From Phlebiopsis flavidoalba (Eukaryota > Basidiomycota > Agaricomycetes > Polyporales > Phanerochaetaceae): DNA of 64,000 nt. The position numbers were made by a program, and so were the translations under genes. This document shows positions 1 to 10,742 of this stretch, piece after piece. Location of the stretch: contig JAOCPU010000043.1 in the NCBI GenBank assembly GCA_035772785.1, positions 62,001 through 126,000 on the forward strand, in the 5' to 3' direction. The notes under the pieces are model-generated. The model was not told where the DNA came from and ran no database searches. It worked only from the letters and a program-made list of their open reading frames with translations. Position 1 is the first letter of the stretch. Every line of letters begins with the position of its first letter.

Positions 1-1735
1 CAATATAGGGGTATAAGCAAAAAGTCAGTACACAGGCCTAATTCCCCTTCCAAGTACTCATAATTCGGATAGCTTCTGGCTCTACGACAGCGATACTCAA
101 CAGTGCGCCGCTCGCTCATCGCAGTGGAAACTATGGGCTGACACGGCTCCGCTTAGACCCGATCCCAACGGTATGCTCGCATTCATGGTACAAGAACTCA
201 AGCGGCCGAAGATGCGGGCCAACGTGCTTTCATCATCGGCCACATGCCACTGGGCAAAGAAGACGCGTCCTTGAATGATCAGGTACGCTACGTTCTCACC
301 GTGCTTCTGTTGTGCCAGGAAACTCATAAACCTAGTCAAATTACTACGACCAAGTTGTGCAGCGCTACAAGAACACGATTTGCAGCGCAGTTCTTCGGTC
401 ACAGTCACAAGGTACGCGCATCTTGCGTGTAGAGTCAGAATGAAGGGCGATCTGACATTCTCTCAAGGATCAATTTGAGATTGCGTATCTGACTACACCG
501 TCAAACTGCCGATACGGCAACCAGTATTGCCCTCGTGCCCCCCTGCAGTTAACTCCAACTAGTATGGTGGACGTCTCCTACTATACGGTTTACGGCCATT
601 GACCACTTCGGAATAGGCGGAAAACCCAGCCTTCAAGATCTACGACATCCCGATCCTGATACCTTTGGAGGTCATGGATGCTCGCGTATACATCAGTACG
701 CCCCTTTCGGCCCTCTGGCGAGTGACTTGACCTCCCTTCCGCATACAGCGAACATCCTTGACTGCTCCAGGACTTCCAATCTTCCACGCCCAAGTGGAAG
801 CTTCTGTACAGCGCACGCAGCACCTACGGTCCACTTGTCACACCGCCACTTCCCACGTACCGCATCACTTAGCCCCGCATTTTGGCACAACCTCACTGCA
901 GTATTTGCTTCGAACGCGGACGCATTTTCCCTCTTAACACGTTCCTCACACGCGGCGTGCAAACGTGGGTGCCTGCGACGGACGCCTGCCGTGCCGCGGC
1001 CGTGTGCGACATGCGTGCGCTGCGCGCGGAGAATAACTGTGTGCGTGCGTTTCTCTGCCGCCCGCATGGTGCAGGTGCTCATGGGTATGCTTAGGATATC
1101 AGAAGCCAGGCTTCTCGTTTAGCGTGACACGAGCGAGCATCACTCTGGGGTCGAATCGGACGCGTGCGAGGGCACGGGTATCGCGCATATACTGAAGAAT
1201 CTTGTGAACATGGTGCGTGGTCCCCAGCGTGGCTATATGCGAGACTGACCGTGGTAAACAGGACGGCCTCGATGAACACTTTCAGAGATTGAGGAGGGCT
1301 GAGCGTCTTCACCAGGAGTCTTCTGGAGTGAGTGGGGTCGGTAGCACCGAGTATGTTTAAGAGCGGTTGATATTACAGTGGCCCCGGCCCATTTGAATAC
1401 AACAATTTTGGTCGTCTCATGAACATCTCGTCAATCACAGTCACACGCAGTCGGGATGATTGTTTGCGTTTATGGCGCATCAATTGATGCGCCCTGATTG
1501 CGAATCTCTATGGCGCCTAATCAAACGGCACTCCTTGGGTCACGACACGACGATGTTCGAGCGTGCTGCAATTCTCCACGGACCCACATGAAAACCAATC
1601 AAAGTGAGCATAACTCATGTATCATAAACATACTGCAATACCTCATAATACTGCACACAGGGCGGTACGCGTCAAGCGTATTAAGCGTCCTGTAAAAATA
1701 CCCTAGCTTTCGAAAGTGTTACTCTTCGAAGAATA
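1..1735. other. No recognised gene
   Basis: Only short overlapping open frames occur on both strands, none with a motif I recognise. A minus-strand frame between about 693 and 1082 is Arg/Ala-rich and looks like off-frame GC-rich sequence. The one structured element is the 20-bp palindrome at 1474-1493. The stretch may hold the 3' flank of the coiled-coil gene that ends near 1740. Confidence 0.5.
1474..1493. repeat. Perfect 20-bp palindrome
   Basis: The sequence GGCGCATCAATTGATGCGCC equals its own reverse complement. A near copy with the same GCATCA..TGATGC arms lies at 11729-11748. It could be a dimeric transcription-factor site or the relic of a mobile-element end; the sequence alone does not decide. 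Confidence 0.6.
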
Positions 1736-1739
1736 CTTT

Positions 1740-3090
1740 TTTCTCTACCGTCTCAACCCATTCACGTCCCCTTCAAGCCTAGATAGCCGTAATGCACAAT
1801 ATCCGCGCTCCCTTTTTCGATCTTCTAAATGGCCCTGACGTCGTTTTCATCAACCTCCATGTCCTCGTCAGAGAAGACAGCCCCTTGCACGCGCCCTACC
1901 ACCTCGAAAGTCTCCCGCTTACGATGTCCTCGGCGATGACCTTTTGGATGATATCGACACTGCTATACTATCTCCTGAGCCTTGGCCCGTATTGTCTCTT
2001 TCCAATCTCTGGAGCCGTCCGTGATCTGCCGGAACGTGTCACCCCAAAGCACTTGCATCAACAGCCTAATCAGAGCATCAGTGGCTTGAGTGGAAATGGC
2101 GTCGGCCTTGTTTATTTTGGCTCCATATTTTCTTGAAGTGACTCTCCATAATGAAGAGATAACCTTTGGCTCTATAGACTGGTCAGTTGAGTGTAATCGG
2201 CGAGAGCTACTGCTATGCTCACGTCGTTTTGTAACACACAGCTCATGCATGACCCGTAGCCCTCTGTCGCGTGAGGCATCAAAGTCCCAGCTGTTTATTC
2301 TCCACTCCACGAACTGTGCCATGATCGAGTGCAGACCAGTTTCCAACCCAAAAGTTGTTATAGGGTCGCAATCGCGTCAGTTGATCGAGCATTGCTTGTC
2401 CCTAACCAAGTCTCGAGAGCGTAGACGGGCGCGCGAATCCTGCACAACCACCTTCGGACTGACGACGTCGACCTCTCGAATTTTCGATGGCGTCTGCCAG
2501 CATCTACGCCCAGCTCGCCACCCCGTATATCTGCGCGTTCACGTCGGCCACCATCTCCTGAAGTTCCGCAGGAGAAACTTTATCGACGGTCGGCAGATAT
2601 GCGCGGGCAATTTGGGTTTCGGCGAGCTGTACCTGCAAACTCCGCCTCCCGTACACTGAGCTCGCTGCGCAAACGCGCAACTTCGTCGCCCAGCCGACGC
2701 GTGTCTTCTTCGCGTTCGTCCTGGCTTTCAACGAGGGTGCGACTCAAGGTGGAGATCTCCTGATGCTCGGCATCGCTCCTTCGCTCAAGCTCAGTGTAGG
2801 CAAGCTTTCACTTCTTCGAGTCTCCGCGCCAATTCCCCCTTTTCGAAGACGTGCGATTGGTTGAACTTGACTCAACTCCGCGTATTCGTGCATAAGCGTC
2901 TCGTTCCTTTGTCCCAACGCCATGTTTCTCCTGGATGAGCAGCTGATTTCTGCGCTCCCACTCCTCCTTCTCCTGGGGCGAACCGCAGTGCCTTCGTCTC
3001 TCTCTCGTAGATGAGGTTCGCCATCTCCTGCTGTAGTTGCAATCTCTCCCGGCGAGATGAGCGAAAGAGGAATTTGGATAACATAATTTT
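1740..3090 (-). CDS. Agaricomycete coiled-coil family protein, copy A (frame-broken)
   Basis: I do not know a function for this family. Reading from 3090 downward, the N-terminal part is charged and heptad-like, with runs such as RERLQLQQEMANLIYERE and EKEEWERRNQLLIQEKHG. Next comes a conserved-looking block with PAELQEMVADVNAQIYGVAS (near 2530-2590), then VISSLWRVTSRKYGAK (near 2150) and a tail with VFSDEDMEVDENDVRAI (near 1800-1850). The same order (coiled coil, then [D/E]xxxxLxxxxxQ[I/L], then [I/S]xxxWRxLxxxxYG, then a tail) occurs in the gene at 53957-55323, so the two are paralogues. Several frame changes occur between blocks. The start is uncertain: an open frame extends to 3271, but its first part does not look like coiled coil. 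Family membership is inferred from recalled basidiomycete proteins and the in-window paralogue. Confidence 0.65.
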
Positions 3091-3290
3091 CGACGTTCAC
3101 GTCCCCTGAAAGTGAGAGGTAAGCTTGTTGATCTCTGAAAGCCTTGGTACCGCTCACAGTGGTATGGCCAGCATAGAAGAAGGGGGGCTTTGGTCGTGAT
3201 AAAACAACGTTGCATTGGAACGGGGTGTTGGGCGGCGTGAGTATATCGTCGAGGCCCTTTGCACAGGCCATCCCTGCTGGATTTAATCAT

Positions 3291-4268
3291 CCTTCACGGG
3301 GTCAACACGTGGAATGCGTGTTATGCAAACATGGTCCTCGTTTTTGCAATCAGGAGCTGCGTCTGTGATAATGTCACCAGCCTATCTGCCCTGTCGTCGT
3401 TAATCTCGTCCGTGTTCCGATCACGCTGCTTGATCTTTGCTCCTTACGAGGTGTCTCGACGTCCTTTCCGGTCAACCAACCACCCAATTCTCTGTTAGTA
3501 TGAGCGTTCTTTTTTAGTATCGCACCTTAGGCTCCTCCATATCCGCTGGTCACAGAAGGATACGCATATCTATCACCGCATCATCGCCTCACCTTTGGCA
3601 TGCATTGGACCCTGCCCGCCTCGCATAATCCGCGCCGTTGGCCAAGATATGTTCGGTCTAGGTCCTTCATTCCGCCCCTAGAACTACGTCTAACAGTACC
3701 TCTACTTCCTGTGCCATGTCAGGAATAGCCTATGTCACCCACTTCGTAATCGTAATCCACATGTTTTCATTACAAAATCAAGCACTGCTGTCGCTATCCT
3801 ATCCTTAGGCTTCACAGAGAGCTTCGGCTAATCTAATGAGCTGAACAGGCTGAGGTCTCTTAGATATGTATCCAATTGAACCTACAGTGGTATCAAGTTT
3901 GACCAGCTTAGGAGATGTCATGGATGTCCTGCTTGCTTAGTGACTTGTCCTAGCGATCCTTCCCTCATGCAAATTTGTTACGCATCTAACTACAGGGGAG
4001 CTTAAATCCGACAACCCGAAGAGATTTACAGCATCGAGGTCACTTCCAACCAGAGCAGACGTTAAAGATGGCTATGCACTCTGATATTTGAATATCAAAC
4101 CTGAGCGGAGCCTCGAGGTGGCCGAGACAGACCAAAGATAGACGCCACCTCTTGAAATATATTCCTGCTTCATCTGCGTCGTATGTTGTACTTGACCCTC
4201 GAGCATCATAGTGGGTACGCTGTATCTTGAGCCTCTACCGCATTTTTCTTAAGTTATGCCTTTCAGAC
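3291..4268. other. No recognised gene
   Basis: No long open frame, motif or repeat could be supported here. The sequence contains many stops in all frames. It separates the start of the copy A coiled-coil gene from the small plus-strand gene at 4270 and may hold the promoters of both. Confidence 0.5.
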
Positions 4269-4269
4269 A

Positions 4270-4853
4270 ATGGAAAGCCTCGACGGGCACACACCCCATC
4301 CAGCTAATCGTTTACCACTCCTGAGGCTGTTCAAGGCTCACTGGGCCGTCCTAGTGCCACATAACCCAAATGGTACAGCGTATTTGTACCAAAGTACAGG
4401 TTACCGGGAGCCTTGCGCAAGGCTTTTGAGCACGAATTTCAACGAAACTACGACCCCACCACGACAGGTCGAGGAACACAGCGTCCTATGCCCTCGGCCT
4501 TGTCCCCGAAGCTGCGGTCGCCAGTGTTCTCGCCACATCTCTTGACGAGCAAGACACTACTACGGCGAGTAACAGGTTGGAGGAAGTCGCACTCACCGTT
4601 CCCGCCCCCAAACGAAGTCTGAGAGCTGCTGGAAGCACTACAGTCAGTGAAATAAGTTTGTGCTTGGTGTACTAGAGAGCTCACTGTGGCACTACGTCAG
4701 ATCAAACCTATCGAGGTCAAGGATTGCCAGTACTGGGTGAGGCAGTACGTGGATGCTCTCATAACGGCCGGTTTGCTAGACTCGACAGCAGCCGAAGTAC
4801 TTGCAACAGCACCGTTTGCATTGAGAAAGAGTGGTATCACACGCTGCCCCTAA
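4270..4853 (+). CDS. Small conserved agaricomycete protein of unknown function
   Basis: The start ATG at 4270 opens a frame with a HWAVLVPHNPNGT block, followed by FEHEFQRNYDPTTT (about 4420-4465), TASYALGLVPEAAVASVLAT (about 4475-4535), LEEVALTVPAPKRSLRA, and a C-terminal block VKDCQYWVRQYVDALITAGL (about 4715-4775) that stops at 4853. I recall basidiomycete proteins with the same architecture: an HW-x-VxVP start, a FxRNY central motif, and a C-terminal CQxWVxxYVxxLxxxGL helix. No enzymatic role is known to me. At least two single-base frame changes separate the blocks. The final block runs in one frame to the stop. A short unspliced intron near 4378-4410 would account for the gap after PNGT. 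Confidence 0.65.
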
Positions 4854-5255
4854 TAATATTTCATGTTCAAGACCCGATAAATAGTACCGCTCTGCTTCAA
4901 ACCTACAGGGGTACAAAAATAAAGCCTAACGTGTCAATGCTGCATCTACGAGCACATTACACAACGAGAGCTGCGAGAGAAAACTTGGTGTATCTGCACC
5001 GTACAGAGAGACATGGAAACAGATTTGAGCTGCTAAGTACCGAAAGCTTTTGGGTTGTGGTGGTATCTCCCGGAAGGCACCCTCCCTCGCAGCTCAGCTC
5101 GGGCGGAGGGGACCCTGCCGATCTCTCTACGGGTGGTGCGGGGGCATATGCAAGAGCAAGAAATACAATCACAGAGCACATCGAAAGCTAAGCTACGGAG
5201 AAAAACGGCTGGGGACAGCAAATTAATGACGTGGTGTGGGATAGGGGTCTTTAGA

Positions 5256-8200
5256 CGATTGATTTTACCAGTAGGACACTTCCAGACGACAGTACTCGGG
5301 CACGATAGCGGCGTATGACATGAATGCGTCGACATCGGGGTCCGCGACCTTGGCGAGGCCTAGCTGCATCTCGGCATCCGAAGTCGGAAGTGCAGTGACA
5401 GGCACGAGCGCGGTCGTCGTGATAGGTGTAGTTCCTCGCCGCCATTCCCCGCTAGCGATTTTTCGGACTGCCATTGGTACCGAGCATCCTGGGTTGTGAG
5501 CGCGGTCCGACGGTTTGATCAGGGGGAGTGTCGACCCGCTTCATAGTCGTCCCGGTCGTCGAGCTCGTGAACGTTCGCGACAGACGACCCGCGCTATCAA
5601 GAACCGTCGCCAAAGCCCGCAGCCAAGCCCGTACAAGGTGCTCGCGCTCTGACTTCCAAGTCGCTCGAAATCTCCGCTCCACATCCTCCTCGTCCCCGAC
5701 TTCCACGAGGACGTTGGCCCCGAGCCCTGAGCGCCCACCGTGACCATATGGCGTACTCGTCCCCGTGGCGCTGCCCGGCTTGCTCCCTGCGGGCGCGTTG
5801 ATGCTCGTGCGCAGTGGCAGGCCACCGGTCGCGGTCCACCGCTTGCTCAGTGGCGTCTCACCTTTTCCGCAGGTCGCCGCACTTCCTCTTCAAATCCACC
5901 ACGACCCGTCCCCTGCGGTGTGCCGCGTTCCTTGCCCCATACCCACACGCGCAACGTAGGCGCCGCCGAGCGCGGCACGGAGCAGGGAACCTGCGGCTGG
6001 CGCGTTGCGGTGTGGCACAATCTGTGCCGCGTCGATTTGGGTGGTAGGTACCAGGACAGGTGCATTGAGGATATCACCGACGAGGTTCGCTATTGATGGG
6101 AAGTTGGTGGCCGCACCAGTGGCGATGATACGAGAGGGAAGGGGTTGTAGTCGTATGGATCGAAGGGAAGGCCCATGTTGTTAGTCGTGTTCCCGGGGCG
6201 CTTCTGCTGGGCAATAGGGCTAGGCGTGGCGTTTGTTACGGCTGCGTCCGGAGTTGGGGGCCGAGGCACGCCTGAAGCGATCAATAACGTGACCAACGGA
6301 CGCGGAAGGATAGGATCTGACTCTCTAAGGAGACATCGGGGGGTTAAATGCACGGAGGTCGCGGACTCATTGACTTTGATGCCAGTCTCAACAGCGGTAG
6401 ATGGCCCTTCACATGTGAGAAAGGGTAGCTGTCGCCCTGCAACAGCCAGAAGCTGAAAAAGTCTTATTCATCGAGTCTGTTGAAATGTTAGACGAGAGCG
6501 TATAAACACCACAAGACTGATCTACTCCCGCAAGGAGCCATCCTGAGGGACGATAGCTACTTAGACGATGCGAATGCACTCCAAGACTGCTTTTTGGTAT
6601 ACATGTCTCGTACAAGAGCGCGAGGCACATCCGCGTTCCTGAAAGGAATTTCATGCGCAATGCTATTGGTACATACAGTTAGAGCGTACCGGCTTGGTCA
6701 ACATGGCGCCATAGGCGTCGTTTTTCATGTTTCTTCTATTCTCTTCTTCTATTTGTTTCTTCGTTAGGAGTAATTGTTTTGTAGAGTGAAGTTTGGCGTC
6801 TTTGCGCTGGGTGTGGGATAAATGTTGAGAGACGGAAGGCAAGTAATGAGGCGCAGGAGTCATAAGGACGTCCAGGGGACCAAAATGAGAGGGACGGCGT
6901 CGGAGGATGAGGTGCAGAGAGAAAGGTATGTGGATAGGTAAATCATCAGCCGTAAACGTGTGACAATGGTTTCTGGCGAGTACGTTAGTGAGCGTCCATC
7001 AGAAAGAAAATAGTCAAAACAATGAGTGACCGGGGTCAAAGCCAGCATACCGTTTCGACGATGATACCTGGTCGGAATATGGCTGGCCGTATCCTTCTCG
7101 TGATCGGCGGGCCACGCTGATGTGTTTCTAACATCACCCATAGCCATCCCCAAAGCAAAATCCTCCTGAACCGCATCATGTGAAAGGGTCCGCCGATTGA
7201 CGGACCTGCCCACAATCTCCATCACAGTGAAAGACCTTCGTCCCAGTGACCGAGCGTTATCCACCACACTCGGCATCGGTGGAGTGTGTCCATAGTCCGG
7301 TGGACAGCTTGCCTCGGCTTCGCCCATGCTAAACGAAGGTCCCTGTAAGTAGGGATGCGAGGAATGAACTCGCAAGCTGGACGCGTCCAGTGTTCCTCCA
7401 TACTTCAGGCCAAGCTTCGCGGACCCGGAGAAGTTGCGCCGCGATCAAACTTGATTGCGCGCAGGTACCCACTCGCGCCGCCATAGGCTCTGCACCACCC
7501 AGCGCTGCCTCCAACGCAAGAGCGTGTGTATGCGCGGACATATCCTGGGAAACAGCAGAGTTTGATAGGGAGAATGCATTCGAGATCTGTGCGTGGAGAG
7601 GTAGTCGAGGGTCTAGGGTCTGCAAAGGCGGTACTGGACTTGTCTTCCACCAGACCAGTGCTTGCTATGACAGCATACTGTCAGGGTCTGCCAGATTTGT
7701 TGCGTGGATAAAAACTTGCCTGTGCAGCTCCACCGACGGCTTTTATCCGGGTTAGGTCTTGATTCTTGCCCAATTTCTCCAAAAGCAGATCTAAAGGGAG
7801 TCTAATTAGCAGTCTGCTTCGTCGCGTCGCGCTTCGTATGTTCCCGGAGCATTACAAGATACATCGCCTGTTTTTACGCGTAAAGAAATCTGCGAATGCG
7901 TAATTGTGGCGTGGGAAGCTCTGAGCAGCGAAAAGCATTGGCAAAGCGTGTGCGCGCAAAAACCCGATGCGAGCAAGTAGAAAATTTGTTCTAGTAGAAG
8001 ATACTCACCGAAGCCCTTGATCCACATCTCGACTGGAGTAGTATACGCATCTCCAGGGGTCGTGAATATACCGCCCTGCGTCCTAAACAATGTGCATGGA
8101 GCCTGAGCATGCGGGGCACCGTGAGGACGCGAGGACCAAGCTGCCTCACTCACTGGTACTCAGATAACTCTGTATCAAAGTCTACCGCTTCCACTCCGAC

Positions 8201-8293
8201 CAACTCCAGGTTCTCATCTACGATCGATGCCCGTAGCTGGTCCGTAGCGAGCTCGAGGCCGAGGAAGAGGGACGAGCCGGGTTTTGGAGGCAT
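5256..8293 (-). CDS. D-xylulokinase
   Basis: This enzyme phosphorylates D-xylulose with ATP to xylulose 5-phosphate and feeds pentoses into the pentose phosphate pathway; it belongs to the FGGY kinase family. The N-terminus SSLFLGLELATDQLRASIVD is the family's first nucleotide-binding strand. Exon 1 ends at 8154, intron 1 is 8093-8153, and exon 2 gives TQGGIFTTPGDAYTTPVEMW. Intron 2 is 7791-8008, exon 3 ends IKAVGGAAQ, intron 3 is 7665-7719 (GC-AG), and exon 4 reads QALVWWKTSPVPPLQTLDPR and on through GTCAQSSLIAAQLLRVREAW. These exons join without frame loss. A one-T frame change follows at about 7327, and the middle (6.7-7.3 kb) is poorly resolved. The C-terminal part is readable: NMGLPFDPYDYNPFPL near 6150, then TSDAEMQLGLAKVADPDVDA and AFMSYAAIVPEYCRLE near 5300-5380. 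I chose MPPKPG at 8293 as start; the frame stays open to 8440 through an Asp-rich leader. Confidence 0.9.
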
Positions 8294-8374
8294 CTTTCGC
8301 GGACGTGGGTGGGGTGTGGACAGAGACGGCGGACGAGGCAGAGGGTAGGGAAAAGACAGAGGGGGATCGTCTGG

Positions 8375-8392
8375 GTCGTCGTCGTCGTCGTC
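8375..8392. repeat. (GTC)6 microsatellite
   Basis: Six perfect GTC units lie upstream of the preferred xylulokinase start. On the minus strand they read as a run of Asp codons in the open leader (DDDDDDPDDPP), so repeat length would change an N-terminal acidic tract if the leader is translated. Confidence 0.8.
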
Positions 8393-8440
8393 GGTGTTCG
8401 TGGTGTGGAATGAAGGTGGGATATCGTCCGCCGTGTCCAA

Positions 8441-10126
8441 GTCTTCTCAGGGTCGTCCAGGCCATCACCACCTCACGAATCAGCTTCACTTGTTTGTTCC
8501 TTGTTTGGTTCTTTCCTTTGCCTCATGGTAAGTGTTCTCACGGTCACTATATTTCTTACTCAGTCAGTTCTTTTGCTTATCCCCTAACAACCACTCGGTA
8601 ACTACTGCTACTTATCCTCTACTTATCACATGCTCTTGTCATCCTGCCTCGGCTGCCTGTCCTCTTCCGCCACTCAGCCTTTTCTCCTCCAGTCGCCCCA
8701 GCGCACAATATCTCCCCTGCCTCAGGGCCAAGTCACAATTCTCTCGGCTAATTTCGGTCTCACTCGGGTACCACATTTCCTTCCCGGCAGTGCTCCAAGA
8801 CATGGCTGACTGTCACGAGGTACGAACGATGGTCAGGGTTCCATCTCCATTGCAATCAGCCAAAAGGGTCCGCGATGCTTTTCGCGCAGGATGGCCCATC
8901 CGCCCGTATGTGTCAAGATTTTCTTGCCCGGCGTGCTGTGTCGTCCGATGGACCAAAACACACGTGAGCGACCAATCAGCAACCATCGCATCGTAACACA
9001 CGCCCCAGAAATCTCTCGGCTACTGCAGCCAATGGGATCTACCCTTAAGACCAATTTTCGATTAAGAGACAGGCTGAGTTTCAATTCTCTCGACACTTTA
9101 AATGCATTCAAGCCTATTCAAGCTGACCACAGTGAAGTGCCTAGACAACAAGAGGCGTGCCTCAGCTGGGTGAATGACAGTGCAACACGAGGCTGTGCGA
9201 TGACCATGTCTTACATCCAGAGTTTTCAGTAGACATCTGTATCCTCCGTTAACATGCTGCACGGGGAAGCATTCAGACCCTGGAGCTCTCTGTGATCGAT
9301 GTAGATCGATTGCGGAATCATCTCACGAGCTTCACGAAGTTGGATGATGGACCGGGTTGTGTTTAAGATTTCGTCACCGAGCCTCGTCCGTGCTACACAT
9401 CTCGTAGGCCAACAAACCGAACATGCGTCCACATATTTAACTCAATACGTCTCATCCGATCCTTGGTTCGACTCCCTACCCATAACGTCTCGATGTGCAG
9501 TCGCGCGAAAAGTTCTACAGATTTTTTACGCTCTGCCCCGGTCTAGCCTTATTGGAGACTAGCCTAGCTCTTCCAGATAGCATTGAAGACATGTCGCTAG
9601 AACTAGCTCTGACTTGGGAACGACATTACCTTCGAGTCCCGACAATCACGGAAACTGGTATAATCCGCGCTTTATATGTGGGACGCGAATCTGAGACCTG
9701 TAAGGTAACAAGCTTGTCACGTATTCAGTAAACCTCTGTCGTTGAAAAAGTGTTCGCCCCACACGTTGAATTTATGAAGTCTTTCATGGTCAAGTTGTGG
9801 CGGGCTCATGTGTGCGCTTTGGAACACCCTCCCGTCCGAGCTTGTGGCTACCTTGCATCACCATGATATTCAGGATAGGGACCTGAGCTCTATCCCTTCT
9901 TGCCTGCATTTTTCATGAATGATGTCCACAAATTTATAGAAATCTAGTTTTGGTGATTTATGTTCCAGGTATGGTAGATCATGTCCAAAACCTTGAAAGA
10001 GCTCGCGCCCGGTTTGGTGTCTACTTAGACCACGTGACATGGCGATCGGGATGTCCACTTTTGGTCCCCGTAGCGGCGGTCGATCGTGGGGCGGTCGGTG
10101 CATGACGTCCCTCCTGCCGCGGCGGG
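8441..10126. other. Intergenic region with a possible small-gene start
   Basis: The 8.5-8.8 kb part is pyrimidine-rich on the plus strand, as is common upstream of expressed fungal genes. It is followed by an ATG at 8802 and a possible 5' splice site (MADCHE, then GTACGA). I could not follow this into a recognisable protein. The rest up to the Tudor-gene promoter shows no supported gene. A CACGTGAC E-box-like word occurs at 10031-10038. Confidence 0.35.
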
Positions 10127-10134
10127 TATATAGA
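10127..10134 (+). promoter_or_regulatory. TATA box of the HVA1-like gene
   Basis: TATATAGA lies 78 bp upstream of the ATG at 10212 and is followed by a C/A-rich leader ending ACAAAAACATGG. Position and sequence fit a core promoter. The CACGTGAC word about 95 bp further upstream may be an activator site. Confidence 0.55.
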
Positions 10135-10211
10135 GTCACCGCGTCTGTTGGTTTCACGCCGTTACACACCCAAACCCCTCACCAAACAGGATCATCATTT
10201 CTCACAAAAAC

Positions 10212-10613
10212 ATGGCCGACAAGGTACATGAAGGGCAGATGTGTCGTAAGTTCCATTTCCTGCCTCCTAGAGGCAGACCAGCTCGATAAAACACCGCCAC
10301 TCTTAGCTGGAAGTGGGTGGTCTGGCAACGTGGAGGGCAAGATCGCTGGAGATTGTCGAGGAGGGAAAAGCTGAAGTGACGTCCAATAAGGTTCGCTGGC
10401 CATACTGCACGATCCGACCAAACTGATCTCAAGAATTCTAGGGAAATACTGTCACCCGGAACGCCAGAGGTGGCAGAAGATCCCGCCGTGAAGATTACTC
10501 GCAAAGGGTTGAGTGCCAGTCAGGATATATTTCTGACTCGATTCTTATTGTCGCTTTAGAACGACGTCGTGAAGCTTGCGCACGAGCTGAATGAAGTAAA
10601 GGAGGCCGAATAA
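10212..10613 (+). CDS. Hypervirulence-associated (HVA1) Tudor-domain small protein, DUF2945 type
   Basis: The small protein starts MADKVHEGQ and, after intron 1 (10246-10306), reads VSWKW, then VEGKI and EIVEEGKAEVTSNK. Intron 2 is 10391-10441, followed by GNTVTRN and PEVAEDPAVKITRKG. Intron 3 is 10508-10559 and the last exon is NDVVKLAHELNEVKEAE with stop at 10613. The order (an SWxWGSG-like strand, xVxSNKGNTVTRN, DPAVxI, and a GNDVVKxAxEL helix) is that of the DUF2945/HVA1 Tudor domain. Its molecular role is not established, but it is widespread in fungi and some bacteria. Introns are 51-61 bp with GT-AG ends. Frame is lost at about three places, including one missing G in the run at the third 5' splice site. 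The gene lies tail to tail with the GNAT gene, with about 130 bp between stops. Confidence 0.85.
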
Positions 10614-10742
10614 TTTCTCTATCGTTTACTGGACACTATTATCAATGGGCTTGACTCGGATTTCATACCCTATTGTGCACATCGTGTTCGATACGCTACA
10701 CCTTTACTCTGAAGGCCAATAGTGACGGTTACTACCTGATAA

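Noticed and set aside
693..1122. Overlapping open frames on both strands at about 0.7-1.1 kb
   Set aside because: No motif or exon structure was seen, and the minus-frame composition is typical of off-frame sequence.
9464..9474. GGTTCGACTCC, identical to a tRNA B-box
   Set aside because: No A-box, acceptor stem or cloverleaf could be found in the 80 bases upstream.
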